From positions 186,001-250,000 of the forward strand of contig NZ_JH636435.1 in assembly GCF_000255655.1 (NCBI RefSeq): a DNA stretch of 64,000 nt. The letters are read 5' to 3'. The position numbers were made by a program, and so were the translations under genes. Source of the DNA: Schlesneria paludicola DSM 18645. GTDB taxonomy: Bacteria > Planctomycetota > Planctomycetia > Planctomycetales > Planctomycetaceae. The stretch's first letter is position 1. Every line of letters begins with the position of its first letter. Shown here in pieces: positions 56,921 through 64,000 of the stretch. A model generated the notes under the pieces. That model was not told where the DNA came from and ran no database searches. It saw only the letters and a program-made list of their open reading frames with translations.

Positions 56921-57503
56921 CAATAACTCCAAGGTTGCGGCATCACAGTGGGGCGAATGATTATGGGAGGCTGGGCACTCAAGTCGAATATTGGCTCCGC
57001 GCGGAACCATCTCCATGAAATCTCGATGATTAAAGAGATCGAACTGTAGGGGAAGGATTGAACGTGGCGTTTCGTTGCCCGATCGGCAACGTTTTCTTTG
57101 ACTTCGATGGAACCAAACGGTTCAAAGACAAGGTTGTCCATTGACTCCATGAGTTCTCTTGCTCCCGTGAACTCCGGCTGCTCAATGCTCTGATTGCATC
57201 GACGGATCTGAAAGTCCTTCAAGATGCCGTGCCATTGAAAGATCTTAGGTGGGGTTCATTCTCGATCAAGGATGAGGGTTTGAAATGCATCAGGCGCGTC
57301 GAAGATTTGCGTGCAGTTCTGTCCCAGTCTTCAAAAGCCCATTCCATTCCTGGCCAAGGGCCGCGCGATGGAATCCTTTTGCATTCACACCTCGATGACT
57401 TTCAGGGGTTGGAATCACGACGTTCTGTCATTATTGTGGTGCATTCAGAGCCATTCATGACGGTTCTCCATCGATCGATCACGTCCAAAGATAAGGTCTC
57501 GGG
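56921..57503. other. Intergenic, no supported gene
   Basis: About 580 bp upstream of both the SnoaL-like gene and the small Tat protein gene. A 92-codon plus-strand frame (57229-57507) has no ribosome site or recognisable composition and is not called. Confidence 0.4.
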
Positions 57504-57989
57504 ATGAGCAACGGCGACGCAACCAACCGACCATCGCGTCGAGACTTCATGCGGTCATCTGTCACGATGATGGCGCTCGGCATTTTTTCGATCAAGGACT
57601 TGGCCTCTGCCCGAGCGTTTCAACCTGTCGCCTCTCAAGTGGGGCCGAAAGTTCTTTTCGACAACGTCGCTGTCGAAGAATTGCTGAGGATCATGGATCT
57701 CTGCTTCCCAGGAGAAATCAATCCGCTTATCTTGCGGATTGGTTTTGAATCGCTGACGGACGAGTCGATCAATCTGAACCTGCAATTCACGTACGATTGC
57801 GATGAACGGTTGGATTGTGTGCTTTTTGAAGATCGAATTCGAGTGATCGCGGCCACGGAACACGCTGAGTCGCTCAATGGAGTGATGGCAACATTTGGCA
57901 CATTTGACCGCGGCACAGGATTCAGATTTACCGGTCCACTATTTGAGAGTCGAAAGAAACGCCTCGAAACGTCCTCGCCGACGGAGTGA
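57504..57989 (+). CDS. Hypothetical Tat-signal protein
   Basis: A 161-residue protein with a twin-arginine signal (PSRRDFMRSSVTMMALGIF, Arg pair at residues 12-13). The mature part of ~120 residues looks like a beta-rich single domain (PLILRIGFESLTDESINLNL, DCVLFEDRIRVIAATE). No named family recognised. The length after cleavage is short for a Tat substrate that folds around a cofactor, and no cysteine cluster is seen. The ATG at 57504 is natural. Confidence 0.65.
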   Translation: MSNGDATNRPSRRDFMRSSVTMMALGIFSIKDLASARAFQPVASQVGPKVLFDNVAVEELLRIMDLCFPGEINPLILRIGFESLTDESINLNLQFTYDCDERLDCVLFEDRIRVIAATEHAESLNGVMATFGTFDRGTGFRFTGPLFESRKKRLETSSPTE

Positions 57990-58322
57990 GATGGCAATTT
58001 AGGCAATCGCGAGACCGTCGCCAAACGCGTGGAAGAGACCGGAATCAAGGCCGCGACAGTAAAGACGTTTCGTGCGACAACCACGGATTCCAATCATTCA
58101 CATCCCGTGGCAGCTAACATCGTCGATCGAGAGCTGGCTCCGTCCCCCCAAAAATTAAACATCAACGGCAGTGAGTTTGCCACGTTTCGTGGGCGATCGG
58201 GATCGAATTTGTTGTCGTCGAAAGAAGGGGCCGCGTTGCCGAGGGGGTGTCGGTCGCGTGCAGAAGGGTTCGTGCGTGACGCGGATATTGCCAGGTCCCC
58301 ATGCTCAACCGGTGATTCGGCG
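57990..58322. other. Convergent intergenic region
   Basis: About 330 bp between the Tat protein stop and the GntR stop. Frames at 58029-58343 and 58094-58330 are shadows without features. No terminator hairpin was obvious. Confidence 0.35.
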
Positions 58323-58946
58323 CTAATCAATCTTCTCTTTTAGCAGTCGCATTGATTCTTCAAGCGTTCCCGCACGAAACGAATCGAGAATCAGCCGATG
58401 TTCGTCGTGAATCTCCATCATAGACCGACAGCGTCGACGCTGCACGCGACGAAAGTGCGAACGGATTCGGCCAACCAAAAGTTCCCAGATCGCCATTAGG
58501 TCCGGCTGATTAAGGCGCGACAGAAGAAAGCGATGAAAGGCGATGTCCTGCTCGGCGATGCCGTGTAGATCTTCCGACTCACATGCCCGCCGCATCTCTT
58601 CGAGAATGGCTTCCCACTGCTGGAAGTCATCGTCCGTCAAATCATCATAAATTTCTCGGAGCGCATAAACTTCGAGCGTTCGACGTAGGGGGACAATGAC
58701 TGCCCGAATCATCTTGGGCGCCTCAGGGGCCACAACGGCGCCACAGTTCGGACGAGTTTCCACGAGCCCCTGAAACGCGAGCGATCGCACTGCCTCGCGC
58801 ACGGGGCCACGACCAACGCCGAACCGCTCAGTGAGAGAAGCTTCCGTCAAACGAAGCCCCTCGGCCATGCGGCCACAGAGAATATCCATCCGAATTTCAC
58901 CCGCAATCTGATCGGACTGCGTCGCCTGTTGCCGCGATGAAGCCAT
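58323..58946 (-). CDS. GntR family regulator, FadR/FCD subfamily
   Basis: A 207-residue repressor or activator. The N-terminal winged helix (IAGEIRMDILCGRMAEGLRL, TEASLTERFGVGRGPVREAVRSL) is GntR-type. The C-terminal FCD domain (residues ~85-205) is all-helical, with metal/ligand-type positions in DIAFHRFLLSRLN and IHDEHRLILDSFRAG. FCD regulators commonly sense sugar acids or other carboxylates. It is divergent from the DUF1549/DUF1553 gene, with ATTGTnnACAAT palindromes in between, so it probably controls that operon and itself. Confidence 0.92.
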   Translation of the reverse strand: MASSRQQATQSDQIAGEIRMDILCGRMAEGLRLTEASLTERFGVGRGPVREAVRSLAFQGLVETRPNCGAVVAPEAPKMIRAVIVPLRRTLEVYALREIYDDLTDDDFQQWEAILEEMRRACESEDLHGIAEQDIAFHRFLLSRLNQPDLMAIWELLVGRIRSHFRRVQRRRCRSMMEIHDEHRLILDSFRAGTLEESMRLLKEKID

Positions 58947-59082
58947 ATTTTGAGACCTTCAACTACGAATCCGAAAATGGGATTGGATGGAATCACCCCA
59001 AGAGCTGGAGCGGATGCCCGTCGGCAGAAACGAGCTGAGGCGGCTCGCGCGAGAGTTCAATGTGTACGCATTACACCCCAGA

Positions 59083-59094
59083 ATTGTCAACAAT
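59083..59094. promoter_or_regulatory. Candidate GntR/FCD operator 1
   Basis: ATTGTCAACAAT, a 12-bp palindrome with a single central mismatch, in the divergent promoter region. It matches the ATTGTnnACAAT form seen in FadR-subfamily operators. Confidence 0.5.
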
Positions 59095-59138
59095 CAGTTC
59101 AAGGGAATGTCCGCAAAATCGTTGACAAGATGGTTTGC

Positions 59139-59150
59139 ATTGTTAACAAT
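59139..59150. promoter_or_regulatory. Candidate GntR/FCD operator 2
   Basis: ATTGTTAACAAT, a perfect 12-bp palindrome 56 bp after operator 1. A half-like TTGACAA lies between them near 59122. Upstream of the DUF1549/DUF1553 start at 59319. Confidence 0.55.
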
Positions 59151-59318
59151 CGGCGCATCCCCCGTGGGAGACACGGGGCGTGTTTCAGCAGCCTGCGGCG
59201 CCGACGTCACCTGAGGCGTTTGCGCATTGCCCCTCCTGTGTCTCGGGCACACGTTTTACTCTGCCGCCAGCGAACATACTTACTCGCAGAACTGGGAGAT
59301 TCCATCATCAGACGCCGC

Positions 59319-62300
59319 ATGAACGAAGTCGCCCTGATCGTCCTGCTGTCAATCGTCTGTGGTATTCAGGGGACTGCGGAGGAAGTCCCTGATAATGCGG
59401 TCGGATCTCAGGCCGATGTTGAGTTCTTTGAGTCGTCCGTCCGTCCACTTCTCGTGGACATTTGCGGTTCCTGTCATGGCGCAACGAAGCAGTGGGCCGG
59501 CTTGCGGCTCGATTCGCGTGCCCACATTCTCGCAGGTGGAGACTCTGGACCTGCGGTTGTCCCAGGCGATCTTGAAAAGAGCCTGCTGATCTCCGCGGTT
59601 CGCCGCACTGGAGACTATCAAATGCCGCCGGATAAACCTTTGACCGCCGAACAGGTAGTCACCCTCGAAAGGTGGGTGAAACTCGGTGCGCCGTGGCCGG
59701 CCGCCTCGCCATCCGACATGGCGAAGCGCGATCCACTAAAGACCCATTGGGCATTTCAACCAATTTCCAATCCCGTACCGCCTGCCACAACGAATCCCGA
59801 ATGGAGTCAGACGCCCGTCGATGCATTCATCCTTGCAAAACTGACGAGCGTAAATCTGGCTCCTTCATCCCCGGCAGACCGCGAGTCGCTGATTCGTCGC
59901 GTCACCTTTGATCTGCTCGGCTTGCCACCCACGCATGGCGAGGTTGAGGCCTTTGTGAGTGATACCGATCCCAAAGCGTATGAAGTCCTGGTCGAGCGTT
60001 TGCTGCGCTCGACGCAGTATGGTGAACAGTGGGGACGAAAATGGCTTGATCTGGCTCGGTATTCCGACACGAGAGGCTATTTCTATGGCTGGGAGATGTC
60101 CCGATATGTTCACGCTCCAGCGTATCGAGACTGGGTCATCAACGCGTTCAACACGGACATGCCCTATGATCGCTTTCTGTTGCTGCAGATTGCTGCGGAC
60201 CAAGTCGCCTCCGATGACCCGTCCGCCCAATTGGGAATGGGATTCCTGACCATTGGTCGAAGGTTTCTGGGCAACGATCACGACATTATCGACGACCGAA
60301 TTGACGTGGTTGGCCGTACGACCATGGGACTCACCTTTGGTTGCGCTCGCTGCCATGACCACAAGTACGATCCCATTCCGGCCGCTGATTACTATTCTCT
60401 GTACGGGATCTTTCACAACAGTGTCGAGCAACTGACGGTGGGGCCCGTTCCGCCCGGCCAGTTGGGCGACGCGTTCGAAAAGGATTTGCGAGTCAAGCAA
60501 GACCAGTTGAGTCAGGCCGTTCAACAAAAACGCGATGCCATCGAAACGCGTGCACGAGCGAACGTGGCTGGCTACCTGGTCGCGCAACTGTCGCCGGAGC
60601 AATACCCCAATATTCCGTTCTCGCAAATCCTGGGTCCAGCGGATCTTTTCCCGGTTTACGTCGAGCGGTGGGAAGAGTATCTCCGGCGGGAGGCGACAAA
60701 AAAGAACCCCCTCTTTGTCCCGTGGCACCGATTCGCCGCATTGAGCAAAGACGAGTTTGAGTCCTCGGCGGAAAGCGTTTTGCATGAATTGCGGCAGCTC
60801 GGATCGAAAGAGGTTTCGCCGCTGGTGATGGAATTGTTTTCTACGGCTCCAAAATCCATGAAGGATGTCGCGGAACGATATGGGACCCTTCTGGCGAAGA
60901 TCAATCAAGAATGGCAAACCCTGGCTGCTGCCAACGACGCATCCAAGAGCGCACTTCCCGGTGCCTTGCCCAATCCTGAGCACGAAGCAATCCGGCAGGT
61001 TCTGTACGGAACGGGGTCGCCATTTACGATCCCCAACGTCTACCTGACGGCGATTGGCCCGTACTTCACGACCGGTGAGCTGATCGAGATTTGGAAGTTT
61101 CAAAACGAACTGGAAACAACGCTGTTGAATTCCAACGCGGCCGCTGCTTTCACCGTGCGGATGATTGATCGACAGCCAGAATTTTTTGAAGAGCCTCGCA
61201 TTTTTCGTCGTGGCAATCCACTCAACAAGGGGCACGATGTGCCTCGCCAGTCTCCCAAGATCATCGCTGGCTCAAACCGGCAACCATATCAACGGGGAAG
61301 TGGGCGGCTGGAGCTCGCACAACAAATCGCCTCGCCAGAGAATCCACTCACAGCGCGCGTTTGGGTCAATCGCATCTGGCAGAACCATTTCGACTCGGGC
61401 CTGGTCGCCACTCCCAGTGACTTTGGAACACGCGCCACTCGACCGGAACATCTGGAACTACTGGATTGGCTGTCGCGCCAACTGATCCAGAAGGGGTGGA
61501 GCACCAAAGCCATCCACCGGGAAATCGTGCTCTCTTCAACGTATCGTCAAAATTCCTTGGGGCCAGCGGATCGGTTGATCAGGCAGCGGGCCGCGGAGAT
61601 CGATCCAGACAATCGGTTGTACTGGAGGAAGAATCCACACCGACTGACGTTTGAAGAATTCCGGGATTCTCTACTGGCAGTGTCCGGTGATCTCGATCCG
61701 CAACAAGGTGGACAAGGAACACCGTTGTTTTCAGAGGGGGACACGAATCACCGTCGCACACTTTACAGCTTCATTGACCGCGAAAAGCTTTCCAGCGTTT
61801 ATCGTGTCTTCGACTTCGCCAATCCCGATCTACACGTTCCCACTCGATCCGAGACTACGGTGTCGCAGCAGGCGCTGTTCGAGATGAATCATCCCTTCGT
61901 AGCCACTCGAGCACGCCGTCTCGCGGCGCGACTCGAGTCACTCGCAAATCTGTCGCCAGAGGCACGTGTCGAGAAGTTATTCGAAGCGGTTTATCAACGG
62001 GCGGCTACGCCGGAAGAACGAGCCGCGGCGCTGCAATTTGTTGCAAGCGCCCAACTTGATCCATTACCACCACCTACTCCCGAGCAAGCGGCCTGGCAAT
62101 ATGGTTACGGAGCCATCAGCGAAGCGGGAGATGGAATTCGCGATTTCAAACCGTTACCCCACTTCAATGGAACGGCCTGGCAAGGCGGTGGCCAATGGCC
62201 AGATCCACAACTGGGTTGGGTGCGATTGACCGCTGATGGAGGGCATCCTGGAAATGATCTGAATCATGCCGCCATTCGTCGCTGGACCGCGGCAAAGGAC

Positions 62301-62678
62301 GGAATCCTTGTTGTCGAATGTGACGTACGGCATGAGCCTGCGGAAGGAAAAGGAATTCGCGGATCGATCATCGCGAATCAGAACAAGGTTTTAGAACAAT
62401 TCACGCTCCTCACTTCGTCCAGAAAAATCCAGAATTCGGCCGTTTCCGTGCATGCCGGTGACACGCTGGATTTCGTCGTTGATTTCAACGGGGCTTTGAA
62501 CAGCAATCAATACTTGTGGACCGTTTCGATTCGTGAAACCTCTGCGACAAGTGGAACCCCACGAGGTTGGAATTCCACCAGCGATTTCGCCGGGACTCCG
62601 CTGTCGCCGCCGTTGAAGCCATGGGAACAATTGGCCCAAGTATTACTGCTCTCGAATGAATTCCGGTTCGTGGATTGA
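59319..62678 (+). CDS. Planctomycete cytochrome C/DUF1549/DUF1553 protein
   Basis: A 1119-residue exported protein. A signal segment (VALIVLLSIVCGIQGTAEE) leads into PSCyt1 with CGSCH at 49-53 and the MPPDKP strand. DUF1549 follows (LDLARYSDTRGYFYGWEM, second CARCHDHKYDP), then a ~400-residue linker region, and DUF1553 with NPLTARVWVNRIWQNHFDSG and ELLDWLSRQLIQKG. Before the C-terminal PWEQLAQVLLLSNEFRFVD there is an extra ~150-residue beta-rich insert near residue 940 onward (FNGTAWQGGGQWPDPQLGW). The frame is open to 58950, but the ATG at 59319 precedes the signal segment. It is likely co-transcribed with the DUF1501 gene at 62702 and controlled by the divergent GntR. Confidence 0.9.
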   Translation: MNEVALIVLLSIVCGIQGTAEEVPDNAVGSQADVEFFESSVRPLLVDICGSCHGATKQWAGLRLDSRAHILAGGDSGPAVVPGDLEKSLLISAVRRTGDYQMPPDKPLTAEQVVTLERWVKLGAPWPAASPSDMAKRDPLKTHWAFQPISNPVPPATTNPEWSQTPVDAFILAKLTSVNLAPSSPADRESLIRRVTFDLLGLPPTHGEVEAFVSDTDPKAYEVLVERLLRSTQYGEQWGRKWLDLARYSDTRGYFYGWEMSRYVHAPAYRDWVINAFNTDMPYDRFLLLQIAADQVASDDPSAQLGMGFLTIGRRFLGNDHDIIDDRIDVVGRTTMGLTFGCARCHDHKYDPIPAADYYSLYGIFHNSVEQLTVGPVPPGQLGDAFEKDLRVKQDQLSQAVQQKRDAIETRARANVAGYLVAQLSPEQYPNIPFSQILGPADLFPVYVERWEEYLRREATKKNPLFVPWHRFAALSKDEFESSAESVLHELRQLGSKEVSPLVMELFSTAPKSMKDVAERYGTLLAKINQEWQTLAAANDASKSALPGALPNPEHEAIRQVLYGTGSPFTIPNVYLTAIGPYFTTGELIEIWKFQNELETTLLNSNAAAAFTVRMIDRQPEFFEEPRIFRRGNPLNKGHDVPRQSPKIIAGSNRQPYQRGSGRLELAQQIASPENPLTARVWVNRIWQNHFDSGLVATPSDFGTRATRPEHLELLDWLSRQLIQKGWSTKAIHREIVLSSTYRQNSLGPADRLIRQRAAEIDPDNRLYWRKNPHRLTFEEFRDSLLAVSGDLDPQQGGQGTPLFSEGDTNHRRTLYSFIDREKLSSVYRVFDFANPDLHVPTRSETTVSQQALFEMNHPFVATRARRLAARLESLANLSPEARVEKLFEAVYQRAATPEERAAALQFVASAQLDPLPPPTPEQAAWQYGYGAISEAGDGIRDFKPLPHFNGTAWQGGGQWPDPQLGWVRLTADGGHPGNDLNHAAIRRWTAAKDGILVVECDVRHEPAEGKGIRGSIIANQNKVLEQFTLLTSSRKIQNSAVSVHAGDTLDFVVDFNGALNSNQYLWTVSIRETSATSGTPRGWNSTSDFAGTPLSPPLKPWEQLAQVLLLSNEFRFVD

Positions 62679-62701
62679 CGAACCAGCGGCAGGAGACCGT
62701 C

Positions 62702-64000
62702 ATGCCCGAATCACAGGCTTTCAAGGGAATTTCGATCATGCGTTCCGTTGCCGAAGAGACATCCATGTTCAGCCGCCGTTTGATGCTGGGGCAATGTGGC
62801 ATGGGACTGGGCACGCTGGGGCTGGCAGGGCTAATGAGCCAGCCGGGGGCTCTGGCGGCGACGAATTCCGCGGATGCCAATAACAACAAAACGCCGCATT
62901 TTCCTGGGACCGCGAAACGCGTCATCCACTTCTTTCTGAATGGTGGTCCGTCGCACGTCGACACCTTTGACCCCAAACCGCTGCTCAAGAAGTACGACGG
63001 ACAAGCCATCCCGGTCAATCTGGCGACCGAACGAAAAACTGGAGCGGCCTTTGCATCGCCGTTTGCCTTTAGAAAGTATGGTCAAAGCGGCATTGAAGTC
63101 AGCGAGCTTTTCGCTCGAACGGCCGAACACATTGACGACATCGCGGTGATTCGCTCAATGTATGCCCAGGTTCCCAATCACGAACCTTCGCTGATGTTGA
63201 TGAATTGCGGTGATTCGGTTCTGTCGAGACCCAGTGTGGGAGCCTGGGTTCTGTACGGATTGGGATCCGAGAACCAGAATTTGCCGGGGTTTATCGCAAT
63301 GTGCCCCAATGGACTTCCAATCAAAAGTGGAGAGAATTGGGGGGCGGGCTTCCTCCCGGGAACCTATCAAGGAACCTATGTCGATCCCCAGTTCCAGAAG
63401 ATCGACCAGTTGATTGAAAACATCCGCAGCCGCCACGCGTCCACGCAAACTCAACGCCGCCAACTTGACTTGCTGCGATCATTGAACGAGGCTCATCAAT
63501 CCCGCCGAGACGACAATCGGTTGGATGCACGCATTCAGTCTTTTGAATTGGCGTTCCGGATGCAGATGGAAGCAACGGATGCGTTCGACATCGCACAGGA
63601 ACCCCAACATATCCAAGAGATGTACGGCAACGGGGTACAGGCGCGGCAAACGCTGATCGCACGGCGATTACTGGAACGTGGAGTGCGTTATGTTCAGCTC
63701 TGGCACGGAGCCGGCCAACCGTGGGACGACCATAGTAACCTGGCTGGACATCACCGGACCCTCGCAGGGGATATCGATCAACCCATCGCGGCATTACTGA
63801 CGGACCTCAAGCGACGCGGCATGCTGGAAGATACTCTTGTCCTTTGGGGCGGCGAATTTGGCAGAACCCCCACGGTCGAATTGACGGGGGGAGACAAGTC
63901 GACGCTGGGGAGGGACCACAATCATTACGGGTTCACCGTCTGGATGGCCGGGGGCGGAATTCGCGGTGGGACTACGTATGGAGCTACTGACGAATTCGGA
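62702..64000 (+). CDS. DUF1501 domain-containing protein (3' end beyond the window)
   Basis: At least 433 residues, running off the right edge in frame. After a short N-terminus, a Tat/Sec-like segment (MFSRRLMLGQCGMGLGTLG) is followed by VIHFFLNGGPSHVDTFDPKP near residue 75. VIRSMYAQVPNHEPSLML near residue 150, RGVRYVQLWHGAGQPWDDHS near residue 330 and LVLWGGEFGRTPTVELTGG near residue 380 match DUF1501. It starts 23 bp after the DUF1549/DUF1553 stop, the classic planctomycete pair. The ATG at 62702 is used; an internal ATG before FSRR (about 22 codons in) is possible. Confidence 0.9.
   Translation, partial: MPESQAFKGISIMRSVAEETSMFSRRLMLGQCGMGLGTLGLAGLMSQPGALAATNSADANNNKTPHFPGTAKRVIHFFLNGGPSHVDTFDPKPLLKKYDGQAIPVNLATERKTGAAFASPFAFRKYGQSGIEVSELFARTAEHIDDIAVIRSMYAQVPNHEPSLMLMNCGDSVLSRPSVGAWVLYGLGSENQNLPGFIAMCPNGLPIKSGENWGAGFLPGTYQGTYVDPQFQKIDQLIENIRSRHASTQTQRRQLDLLRSLNEAHQSRRDDNRLDARIQSFELAFRMQMEATDAFDIAQEPQHIQEMYGNGVQARQTLIARRLLERGVRYVQLWHGAGQPWDDHSNLAGHHRTLAGDIDQPIAALLTDLKRRGMLEDTLVLWGGEFGRTPTVELTGGDKSTLGRDHNHYGFTVWMAGGGIRGGTTYGATDEFG

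Noticed and set aside
57229-57507. 92-codon frame before the Tat protein gene
   Set aside because: No ribosome site, and it overlaps the start of the better-supported gene by four bases without evidence of coupling.
59865-61235. 456-codon minus-strand frame inside the DUF1549/DUF1553 gene
   Set aside because: A shadow of a well-supported gene; no family features and skewed composition.
1-64000. CRISPR arrays, prophage modules, anti-phage defence clusters, secondary-metabolite clusters
   Set aside because: No regularly spaced repeats, Cas-like, phage structural, toxin-antitoxin, NRPS or PKS sequences were recognised on either strand.

Overview
The window looks like chromosomal DNA of a planctomycete (Planctomycetales/Planctomycetaceae type). 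The strongest evidence is two Planctomycete-cytochrome-C/DUF1549/DUF1553 proteins and three DUF1501 Tat-type proteins. A BlaI/M56 peptidase signalling pair, a porin of the OprO/P type, PQQ-propeller and GYF-domain proteins, and a planctomycete-type recombinase remnant agree with this. Base composition is moderate (mid-50s % GC by eye). Many genes are transcribed singly and there are many 300-900 bp non-coding gaps. The genus cannot be fixed from the sequence alone.

Layout. 1-11.6 kb holds single metabolic genes: a luciferase-like monooxygenase, a beta-gamma-crystallin domain protein, a VOC protein, an M20 peptidase, GrpB, a membrane-anchored alpha/beta hydrolase, a bestrophin, a porin, a translationally coupled membrane protein/winged-helix pair and an ADP-ribosylglycohydrolase. 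11.6-16.8 kb is a BlaI-M56 signalling locus with a tandem palindromic operator and a divergent small membrane protein. The M56 protein carries a long exported tail ending in a thioredoxin-like CGPC domain. 16.8-28.8 kb has a beta-helix protein, an RraA-like protein, a DUF1501 protein, an ABC-F ATPase, a UxaA-type dehydratase, an SbcD/YhaO-like nuclease, a lipoprotein and L-aspartate oxidase (nadB).

29-34.4 kb is the accessory, gene-poor part. It contains an FkbM methyltransferase, a decayed IS630 transposase, a perfect 17-bp hairpin, two members of a small membrane-protein family (one truncated), and a tyrosine-recombinase remnant with an apparent internal deletion 33 bp from a tRNA-CAU gene. 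This looks like the scar of an integrated element. 34.4-44 kb returns to ordinary genes: a membrane protein, YceI, an AraC regulator with a MarR-like C-terminal domain, an isoaspartyl peptidase, a second BlaI-like regulator, a NarL-type response regulator with a four-PAS histidine kinase, and plsY.

44-64 kb is dominated by exported planctomycete families: a DUF1549/DUF1553 protein divergent from a DUF1501 protein, a GYF-domain membrane protein, a beta-propeller protein, modBC without modA, a PQQ propeller with inserted EF-hands, a SnoaL-like protein and a small Tat protein. Last comes a GntR regulator divergent from a second DUF1549/DUF1553-DUF1501 pair, with palindromic candidate operators between them. 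The last DUF1501 gene runs off the window. A ~115-bp dispersed repeat with terminal inverted repeats occurs twice (10.5 and 56.2 kb). No CRISPR array, rRNA, prophage or complete insertion sequence was seen.
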